Origin: Proteobacteria bacterium UBA652
Lineage (GTDB): Bacteria; Pseudomonadota; Gammaproteobacteria; Nitrosococcales; Methylophagaceae
NCBI GenBank assembly: GCA_002299915.1
Contig: DBOG01000062.1
Span: 1 to 10,473, forward strand
Direction of reading: 5' to 3'
DNA length: 10,473 nt
The stretch's first letter is position 1; every line of letters begins with the position of its first letter. Made by a program: the position numbers and the translations under genes. The notes beneath the pieces were generated by a model. That model was given only the letters and a program-made list of their open reading frames with translations. It ran no database searches and was not told the DNA's origin. Positions 1 through 3,726 of the stretch are shown here, in pieces.

Positions 1-21
1 GTTAGTAAGATTACTGAATAA
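1..21 (+). CDS. tuf: Elongation factor Tu, C-terminal end (partial)
   Basis: Only the last six codons and the stop are present. Frame 1 reads VSKITE followed by TAA, which matches the usual C-terminus of bacterial EF-Tu (typically VxKIxE). EF-Tu is the GTPase that carries aminoacyl-tRNA to the ribosomal A site. The call rests on this short tail plus context: in many gammaproteobacteria a tuf gene lies directly upstream of tRNA-Trp, secE and nusG. Six residues alone would not be decisive, and the copy (tufA or tufB) cannot be told from this. Confidence 0.8.
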   Translation, partial: VSKITE

Positions 22-42
22 GTAAGCTACGTTAAAATTTCA

Positions 43-77
43 GCCGAGGGTTGTTGGAGCCCTCGGCTTGTTTGTTT
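43..77 (+). terminator. Intrinsic terminator after tuf
   Basis: A perfect 8-bp G+C-rich stem (GCCGAGGG at 43-50, CCCTCGGC at 60-67) with a 9-base loop is followed by a T-rich run at 68-77 interrupted by two G residues. It has the shape of a rho-independent terminator for tuf. The tRNA-Trp gene begins only 6 bases after the T-rich run, leaving no room for a separate promoter, so either the terminator is leaky or it acts as an attenuator and 3'-end stabiliser. Confidence 0.75.
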
Positions 78-82
78 ATGTT

Positions 83-159
83 AGGCCAGTAGCTCCAATT
101 GGTAGAGTAGCGGTTTCCAAAACCGATTGTTGGGGGTTCGAGTCCCTCCTGGCCTGCCA
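83..159 (+). tRNA. tRNA-Trp (anticodon CCA)
   Basis: The cloverleaf can be folded by eye. The acceptor stem AGGCCAG (83-89) pairs fully with CTGGCCT (149-155), followed by discriminator G156 and an encoded CCA (157-159). The anticodon CCA lies at 117-119 in the loop TTCCAAA, and the T loop is TTCGAGT. The anticodon, together with strong similarity to other gammaproteobacterial tRNA-Trp genes, gives tryptophan identity. Two irregularities are visible. The D loop (CAATTGGTA) is one base longer than that of E. coli tRNA-Trp, with a C where A14 is expected. The outermost anticodon-stem pair is a G-A mismatch (G109, A125). The D stem closes with a G-T pair. The gene is likely transcribed together with tuf. 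Confidence 0.95.
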
Positions 160-182
160 CTTTGTGTTAGTGGCAGTTTTTT
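155..182 (+). terminator. Terminator-like hairpin using the tRNA-Trp 3' end
   Basis: TGCCACT (155-161) pairs perfectly with AGTGGCA (169-175) around a 7-base loop, followed by G and six T residues (177-182). The 5' arm contains the last acceptor base, the discriminator and the CCA end of tRNA-Trp. The form is that of an intrinsic terminator or attenuator between the tRNA and secE. The stem is short, so partial read-through into secE-nusG is likely. Confidence 0.55.
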
Positions 183-208
183 AAGAACTTTAGTTAAGCG
201 AAGAGATA

Positions 209-550
209 ATGGCAGATACGATTAAATTACTGGTTGCACTGATTATCGCAATTGCGGCAGTGGCGGCGTTTTATATATATAGAGAAGAAGCATCTACCCT
301 GATAAGAGTATTAGGCTTATTGGCAGCGGTGGGTGTGTCTTTGTTTGTGGCTTCAACATCACGTATCGGTGGCAATGCCGTAGACTATATCGGTGATACC
401 CGGGTGGAAGTGCGTAAAGTTGTTTGGCCGACGCGCCAAGAAACAGTGCAGACAACATTATTGGTGTTGTTGATGGTGGTGATTGTGGCGATTATTCTTT
501 GGCTGTTTGATAGTGCCTTAGGCAAGTTTGTTCAGTCGATCATTAATTAA
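209..550 (+). CDS. secE: Protein translocase subunit SecE
   Basis: SecE is the small essential subunit of the SecYEG channel in the inner membrane and clamps SecY during preprotein export. The 113-residue product shows three hydrophobic segments (about residues 5-24, 31-50 and 82-104). Between segments two and three is the family signature VEVRKVVWPTRQET (66-79), which covers the cytosolic amphipathic helix and hinge. E. coli SecE has 127 residues; the difference is mostly a shorter N-terminus. The ATG at 209 is the only reasonable start. Its ribosome binding site (AAGAGA at 201-206) is weak and very close to the start codon. The position directly upstream of nusG is the standard bacterial arrangement. 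Confidence 0.97.
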   Translation: MADTIKLLVALIIAIAAVAAFYIYREEASTLIRVLGLLAAVGVSLFVASTSRIGGNAVDYIGDTRVEVRKVVWPTRQETVQTTLLVLLMVVIVAIILWLFDSALGKFVQSIIN

Positions 551-564
551 GGGCGATAGTGACG

Positions 565-1098
565 ATGAGTAAACAATGGTATGTCATCCAAGCCTTTTCG
601 GGTTATGAATTGCAAGTGCAACGTTCTTTGCTTGAACGTATTACACGCTTCAAGATGGAAGATAAATTTGGCGAGGTGTTGGTGCCAACAGAAGAAGTAG
701 TGGAAATGAAGGAAGGCCAACAGCGTCGTAGTGAGCGTAAGTTTTTCCCAGGCTATGTATTGGTTCAAATGGAAATGGACGATGATACCTGGCATTTGGT
801 AAATGATATTCCGCGGGTATTGCGGTTTATTGGTGGCACAGGCGATAAGCCTGCACCGATCACTAATGCGGAAGCAGAAAATATTTTACAACGCGTGCAA
901 GCGGGTGTGGAAAGTCCACAGCCGAAAGTCTTGTTTGAGCCGGGTGAAGTGGTACGGGTTACTGACGGACCGTTTAACGACTTTACAGGCGTGGTTGAAG
1001 AAGTGAACTATGAGAAAAGTAGAATGCGGGTTGAAGTGGTTATCTTCGGACGTTCTACTCCTGTTGACCTAGAGTTTAGTCAGGTTGAAAAAGGCTAG
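565..1098 (+). CDS. nusG: Transcription termination/antitermination factor NusG
   Basis: NusG binds the clamp helices of the beta-prime subunit, suppresses pausing, and through its KOW domain contacts either Rho or ribosomal protein S10. From the ATG at 565 the product is 177 residues. The NGN domain fills roughly 1-115, with WYVIQAFSGYE near the start and KFFPGYVLVQ at 59-68. The KOW domain follows (about 125-177) with FEPGEVVRVTDGPF and the family ending FSQVEK. A GTG at 559 in the same frame would add two residues. AAGGG (549-553) sits 5 bases before GTG and 11 before ATG, so spacing slightly favours GTG, while family N-termini favour ATG. The gap to secE is 14 bases, consistent with a two-gene unit. 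Confidence 0.97.
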   Translation: MSKQWYVIQAFSGYELQVQRSLLERITRFKMEDKFGEVLVPTEEVVEMKEGQQRRSERKFFPGYVLVQMEMDDDTWHLVNDIPRVLRFIGGTGDKPAPITNAEAENILQRVQAGVESPQPKVLFEPGEVVRVTDGPFNDFTGVVEEVNYEKSRMRVEVVIFGRSTPVDLEFSQVEKG

Positions 1099-1131
1099 TT
1101 AATATATCGAGGCTGGTTAACGGTCTCATCA

Positions 1132-1154
1132 CCTTTTAGCATGTTGCTAAAAGG
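1132..1154 (+). other. Strong hairpin in the nusG-rplK gap
   Basis: CCTTTTAGC (1132-1140) pairs perfectly with GCTAAAAGG (1146-1154) around the loop ATGTT. No T run follows, so it does not look like an intrinsic terminator. It could be a processing or stability element separating secE-nusG mRNA from rplK-rplA mRNA. I saw no convincing sigma-70 promoter in the 1099-1202 gap. Confidence 0.6.
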
Positions 1155-1159
1155 AAGTT

Positions 1160-1186
1160 TGGGGAGCCGAAAGGCGTTTGTACCCG
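1160..1186 (+). promoter_or_regulatory. Probable L1-binding translational operator upstream of rplK
   Basis: GCC-GAAA-GGC (1166-1175) forms a 3-bp helix capped by a GNRA tetraloop. It is flanked by GGG (1161-1163 or 1162-1164) and CCC (1183-1185), leaving a strongly asymmetric internal loop, one or two bases on the 5' side against GTTTGTA (1176-1182) on the 3' side. A GGAGCC helix beside such a loop resembles the L1 site of 23S rRNA and the mRNA mimic used by L1 to repress its own operon. It lies 17 bases before the rplK start, overlapping the approach to the ribosome binding site GGAG (1191-1194). The function is inferred from position and shape. Confidence 0.6.
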
Positions 1187-1202
1187 CTTAGGAGAAGTAA
1201 AG

Positions 1203-1637
1203 ATGGCTAAGAAAATAGATGCCTATATCAAGCTGCAAGTGCCAGCAGGATCGGCAAATCCAAGCCCACCGGTTGGTCCTGCATTGGGTCAGCATGGTTT
1301 GAATATCATGGAGTTTTGTAAAGCATTTAACGCGCAAACTCAAAGTATGGAATCAGGCTTGCCGATTCCTGTTGTGATCACGGTGTTTAATGATAAGAGC
1401 TTTAGTTTTATCACTAAAACACCGCCAGCAGCAGTGTTGCTATTAAAAGCGGCTGGCTTGAAAAGTGGTAGTGGTACACCAAACACCGATAAAGTGGGTA
1501 AAGTAAACCGTGCGCAGTTAGAAGAAATTGCGACGACTAAAATGCCCGATTTAACGGCAGCTGATATGGATGCCGCAGTACGCACCATTGCAGGCACTGC
1601 ACGCAGCATGGGTCTAGAAACGGAGGGCGTTAAATAA
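1203..1637 (+). CDS. rplK: 50S ribosomal protein L11
   Basis: L11 binds the GTPase-associated region of 23S rRNA at the base of the L12 stalk, acts in factor-dependent GTP hydrolysis and is needed for RelA activation. The 144-residue product (E. coli 142) is collinear with the family. The N-terminal domain carries the proline-rich segment NPSPPVGPALGQ (19-30), near which thiostrepton-class antibiotics bind. The C-terminal rRNA-binding domain includes KTPPAAVLL (72-80), KSGSGTPN (87-94) and GTARSMG (131-137). Lys4 and Lys40 match residues methylated by PrmA in E. coli. GGAG at 1191-1194 sits 8 bases before the ATG. The stop codon overlaps the rplA start. Confidence 0.98.
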   Translation: MAKKIDAYIKLQVPAGSANPSPPVGPALGQHGLNIMEFCKAFNAQTQSMESGLPIPVVITVFNDKSFSFITKTPPAAVLLLKAAGLKSGSGTPNTDKVGKVNRAQLEEIATTKMPDLTAADMDAAVRTIAGTARSMGLETEGVK

Positions 1638-2329
1638 TGGCTAAGTTCGGAAAAAGAAGTCAGGCGCTACGTGAAAAACTAGAAGCCGGTAAATTGTATG
1701 CAGTTGATGACGCGTTAGCATTGGTTAAAGAAGGTGCGACAGCGAAATTTGTTGAATCAATTGATGTGGCGGTCAACCTCGGTGTTGATCCTCAGAAATC
1801 AGACCAAGTTGTACGGAGTGCGACCGTGTTACCTAATGGTACGGGTAAAACAGTACGGGTTGCGGTATTTGCACAAGGTGCAAACGCGGATGCGGCGAAA
1901 GAAGCGGGCGCAGATACAGTTGGGTTTGAAGATCTTGCGGAAGCAATGAAAAATGGTGATATGAATTATGACGTAGTGATTGCTTCGCCAGATGCGATGC
2001 GGGTTGTCGGTCAATTAGGTCAAGTATTGGGCCCGCGTGGTTTAATGCCAAACCCTAAAGTGGGCACGGTAACGCCGAATGTGGCAGAAGCAGTGGTTAA
2101 CGCGAAATCAGGCCAAGTACGCTATCGTACGGATAAAGCAGGCATCATTCATTGCTCAATCGGCAATGCAGGTTTTGAAGTGGATGCATTGCGTCAAAAC
2201 TTAGCGGCATTGATTGAAGATTTAAACAAGCTGAAGCCTAGCTCAGCAAAAGGTATTTACCTTCAGCGTATTAGCGTATCAAGCACCATGGGTGCCGGTG
2301 TGCTAGTCGACAAGGCGTTCTTAGATTAA
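1637..2329 (+). CDS. rplA: 50S ribosomal protein L1
   Basis: L1 forms the mobile stalk beside the E site and assists release of deacylated tRNA. In many bacteria it also represses translation of rplK-rplA by binding the rplK leader. The product has 230 residues (E. coli 234). The conserved signature LGPRGLMPNPKVGTVT occupies 131-146, and the ending GIYLQRISVSSTMGAGV is typical. Its ATG overlaps the rplK TAA by one base (TAATG), and GGAGGG at 1622-1627 inside rplK is 9 bases upstream, which indicates translational coupling and equimolar synthesis of L11 and L1. The candidate L1 operator at 1160-1186 would complete the feedback loop. Confidence 0.98.
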   Translation: MAKFGKRSQALREKLEAGKLYAVDDALALVKEGATAKFVESIDVAVNLGVDPQKSDQVVRSATVLPNGTGKTVRVAVFAQGANADAAKEAGADTVGFEDLAEAMKNGDMNYDVVIASPDAMRVVGQLGQVLGPRGLMPNPKVGTVTPNVAEAVVNAKSGQVRYRTDKAGIIHCSIGNAGFEVDALRQNLAALIEDLNKLKPSSAKGIYLQRISVSSTMGAGVLVDKAFLD

Positions 2330-2349
2330 AGAACAAAAGAATTGGACCG

Positions 2350-2460
2350 CTTGGTGGTGGTTTGACCAGCACCAAGTCGTCTAAGACCGTAGGTGCGTAG
2401 TAATACGTTTAATCGATTTGCACCATTAGTAAAATGGGTCGAATTGGCCTACGCAGATGG
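2350..2460 (+). promoter_or_regulatory. Ribosomal protein L10 leader (autoregulatory RNA)
   Basis: Two elements are visible. First, a hairpin: CTTGGTG (2350-2356) pairs with CACCAAG (2370-2376), and inside it TGGT (2358-2361) pairs with ACCA (2365-2368) across a 3-base loop. Second, CGTCT (2378-2382) pairs with AGATG (2455-2459) and CGTAGG (2388-2393) with CCTACG (2448-2453), separated by an asymmetric loop containing AAGAC. The segment TCTAAGACCG followed by a CAGG/TAGG-type helix is, as I recall it, the conserved kink-turn-like core of the rplJ leader in E. coli and relatives, to which L10(L12)n binds to repress rplJ-rplL translation. It lies 143 bases before the rplJ start codon. Confidence 0.8.
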
Positions 2461-2488
2461 GGTTCAACTACAAAGTTAAAGATTGTTG

Positions 2489-2517
2489 TTGAAAACCGTA
2501 TTGGTAGGGGATAGAAA
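2489..2517 (+). promoter_or_regulatory. Candidate sigma-70 promoter inside the rplJ leader
   Basis: TTGAAA (2489-2494, five of six consensus bases) is followed after 17 bases by TAGAAA (2512-2517, four of six). A start near 2523-2525 would give a transcript that lacks the L10-binding element but still includes the region just before rplJ. The match is by eye and the -10 box is imperfect, so this could be chance in an A+T-rich stretch. Confidence 0.3.
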
Positions 2518-2527
2518 TATTTCCTAA

Positions 2528-2602
2528 ATGAAAGCAACTTACTTTGCTATGTACATGGCTTTAGTTATGTATATGGCGGGTAACCTAAGAGAGGTAATTT
2601 AG
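2528..2602 (+). CDS. Possible leader ORF abutting and in frame with rplJ (24 codons)
   Basis: An open frame starts at ATG 2528 (MKATYF...), contains the four-residue unit MYMA twice, and ends with TAG at 2600-2602 directly before the GTG start of rplJ, in the same reading frame. The predicted peptide is hydrophobic with five Met in 24 residues. The two repeat units differ only at synonymous positions (TAC/TAT and GCT/GCG), a weak hint of coding constraint. Against it: no good ribosome binding site (AGGGG at 2506-2510 is 17 bases away), and the same bases form a hairpin that could itself explain the repeat. Treat it as hypothetical. Confidence 0.25.
   Translation: MKATYFAMYMALVMYMAGNLREVI
2546..2577 (+). 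other. Hairpin just before the rplJ ribosome binding site
   Basis: GCTATGTACAT (2546-2556) pairs with ATGTATATGGC (2567-2577): 11 pairs, two of them G-T, with a 10-base loop. Because each arm is nearly self-complementary, the arms also read as imperfect direct repeats (2548-2559 and 2566-2577, one mismatch). A competing small hairpin AGCAA (2533-2537) with TTGCT (2544-2548) shares bases 2546-2548, so the two cannot form together. The structure ends 10 bases before the ribosome binding site at 2587-2594 and may belong to the switching part of the L10 leader. Confidence 0.5.
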
Positions 2603-2604
2603 GT
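2583..2604 (+). promoter_or_regulatory. rplJ ribosome binding site inside a start-codon hairpin
   Basis: AAGAGAGG (2587-2594) is a good Shine-Dalgarno sequence 8 bases before the GTG start. ACCTAA (2583-2588) is perfectly complementary to TTAGGT (2599-2604), which would place the ribosome binding site in the loop and the first two bases of the start codon in the stem. This fits a translationally controlled start, as expected for rplJ. Confidence 0.55.
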
Positions 2605-3130
2605 GAGTCTTAATTTAGATGGAAAGAAGGCTGTTGTTGCTGAAGTCGCTGAAGTTGCGTCTACGGCTTATGCTGCTATTGCAGCAGAATATCGTGGATT
2701 GTCAGTTTCAGATATGACCGCGCTGCGTGTTAAAGCTCGTGAAGAGAATGTTTATTTGCGAGTGGTACGTAATACGTTGGCACGCCGTGCTGTTGAAGGC
2801 ACGGATTTTGAGTGTATGCAAGAAGGGCTAACGGGTCCTTTGGTTTTAGGGTTTTCAGTTGAAGATCCTGGTTCTGCTGCACGGGTCATGAATGACTTCG
2901 CCAAAGAAAATGACAAACTTGAAATTAAAATGGTTTCGATTGGTGGCAAATTATTGCCTGCGAGTGATATTTCGAAATTAGCTAAGATGCCAACGAAAGA
3001 TCAGGCTATTGGTATTTTGATGGGTACGATGTTAGCACCTATTGAGAAGTTTGTTCGTACTTTGGTTGCACCAACCAGCAAATTAGTTCGTACAGTTGCG
3101 GCTGTGCGTGATTCAAAAGAAGCAGCTTAA
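2603..3130 (+). CDS. rplJ: 50S ribosomal protein L10
   Basis: L10 anchors the L12 dimers of the ribosomal stalk to 23S rRNA and, with L12, represses its own translation. The N-terminus MSLNLDGKKAVVAEV closely follows E. coli MALNLQDKQAIVAEV, which fixes the GTG start; a TAG lies directly upstream in the same frame. The rRNA-binding domain includes YLRVVRNTLARRAVEGT (51-67). The product is 175 residues against 165 in E. coli. The extra ten residues fall in the C-terminal L12-binding helix (about 137-171), which carries the near-repeats KFVRTLVAPT (149-158) and KLVRTVAAVR (160-169). Other non-enteric proteobacteria probably share this. It suggests three L12 dimers per L10 instead of two. Confidence 0.98.
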   Translation: MSLNLDGKKAVVAEVAEVASTAYAAIAAEYRGLSVSDMTALRVKAREENVYLRVVRNTLARRAVEGTDFECMQEGLTGPLVLGFSVEDPGSAARVMNDFAKENDKLEIKMVSIGGKLLPASDISKLAKMPTKDQAIGILMGTMLAPIEKFVRTLVAPTSKLVRTVAAVRDSKEAA

Positions 3131-3140
3131 GTTTAAGCTG
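3123..3140 (+). other. Small hairpin spanning the rplJ stop codon
   Basis: CAGCTTA (3123-3129) pairs perfectly with TAAGCTG (3134-3140) around a 4-base loop, and includes part of the rplJ stop. It is followed by GTTTTA. The stem is A+T-rich and the T run is only four bases, so it is a poor terminator. It might affect mRNA decay or the higher rate of rplL translation. Confidence 0.35.
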
Positions 3141-3180
3141 GTTTTATAACTTTGTAGTTTTAAAAATATAGGAAAATATC

Positions 3181-3558
3181 ATGGCTGTATCTAAAGATGA
3201 TTTGTTAGAAGCGATTTCTAACATGACTGTTGTTGAAGTCGTTGACTTGATTGAAGCAATGGAAGAAAAATTTGGCGTAACTGCTGCTGCACCTGTTGCT
3301 GCTGCGGCTGCTGGCGGTGATGCTGGTGGTGACGCTGCTGCGGCACAAACTGAGTTTGATGTTGTAATGACGAGCTTTGGCGAGAACAAAGTGAGTGCAA
3401 TCAAAGCCGTTCGTGCTATCACAGGTCTTGGCTTGAAAGAAGCAAAAGACTTGGTTGAAAGCGCACCTGCAGCGATCAAAGAAGGCGTTGAGAAAGCAGA
3501 AGCTGAAGAAGTTGCTAAGCAACTTGAAGAAGCGGGTGCAACTGCTGAAATCAAGTAG
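3181..3558 (+). CDS. rplL: 50S ribosomal protein L7/L12
   Basis: L7/L12 is the only ribosomal protein present in several copies; its dimers bind L10 and recruit translation GTPases (EF-Tu, EF-G, IF2, RF3). The 125-residue product has the family layout: an N-terminal dimerisation domain (about 1-33, ending EEKFGV), an Ala/Gly-rich flexible hinge (about 35-55, with a doubled GGDA motif), and a globular C-terminal factor-binding domain (about 57-125) with NKVSAIKAVRAITGLGLKEA (69-88). AGGA at 3170-3173 lies 7 bases before the ATG. It is 50 bases downstream of rplJ and presumably co-transcribed. Alternating GCT and GCG alanine codons make opposite-strand frames look open; those are not genes. Confidence 0.98.
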   Translation: MAVSKDDLLEAISNMTVVEVVDLIEAMEEKFGVTAAAPVAAAAAGGDAGGDAAAAQTEFDVVMTSFGENKVSAIKAVRAITGLGLKEAKDLVESAPAAIKEGVEKAEAEEVAKQLEEAGATAEIK

Positions 3559-3570
3559 TGCGTTGATTCG

Positions 3571-3595
3571 TTATCCCCGACTTATTCGGGGGTAA
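3571..3595 (+). other. First hairpin of the rplL-rpoB gap
   Basis: TTATCCCCGA (3571-3580) pairs with TCGGGGGTAA (3586-3595) over ten pairs, one of them T-G, with loop CTTAT. No T run follows. It lies 12 bases after the rplL stop and could protect the rplL mRNA 3' end or act together with the attenuator just downstream. Confidence 0.6.
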
Positions 3596-3605
3596 CACAG
3601 GAAAT

Positions 3606-3634
3606 GGCTGGTGGTTTTGCCCACCGGCCTTTTT
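3606..3634 (+). terminator. Attenuator-type terminator between rplL and rpoB
   Basis: GGCTGGTGG (3606-3614) pairs with CCACCGGCC (3621-3629), nine pairs with one T-G, loop TTTTGC, followed directly by five T residues (3630-3634). This is a good intrinsic terminator. In E. coli a partial terminator at the same place lets only a fraction of polymerases read into rpoB-rpoC, setting the ratio of ribosomal protein to polymerase mRNA. The same role is inferred here because no clear promoter is visible before rpoB. Confidence 0.8.
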
Positions 3635-3668
3635 CCGTTTGCTGGCCTCGTGAAGATGGGGGCAGTGT

Positions 3669-3713
3669 GATATTGGAAATTGCTCAGTTTTATGCTGAAA
3701 CTGAGATATTATC
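3669..3713 (+). other. Extended hairpin before rpoB, possible RNase III site
   Basis: CTCAGTTT (3683-3690) pairs perfectly with AAACTGAG (3698-3705) around loop TATGCTG. The outer GATA (3669-3672) can pair with TATC (3710-3713) across a loose interior region. It ends just before the rpoB ribosome binding site GAGG (3717-3720). In E. coli the rplL-rpoB spacer is cut by RNase III; this hairpin is the candidate equivalent, by position only. Confidence 0.4.
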
Positions 3714-3726
3714 GAAGAGGTGATTC

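Noticed and set aside
54..82. Possible promoter TTGGAG - 17 bases - TATGTT before tRNA-Trp
   Set aside because: Matches are weak (3/6 and 4/6), it overlaps the tuf terminator, and its predicted start would fall inside the tRNA.
1085..1110. Possible rplK promoter (TTGAAA and TAATAT)
   Set aside because: The spacing is only 9 bases, too short for sigma-70. No alternative -35 box at a proper distance was found.
1141..1191. 16-codon open frame (MLLKGS...) in the rplK leader
   Set aside because: It starts in a hairpin loop, has no ribosome binding site and runs through the probable L1 operator, which better explains the sequence.
3144..3554. Overlapping minus-strand frames opposite rplL
   Set aside because: The Ala/Gly-rich hinge (GCT/GCG/GGT codons) makes the reverse frames free of stops, giving low-complexity Ser/Ala- or Gln-rich translations.
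3680..3712. Possible promoter before rpoB (TTGCTC and TATTAT)
   Set aside because: The 21-base spacing is too long and both boxes lie within an inverted repeat that explains them better.
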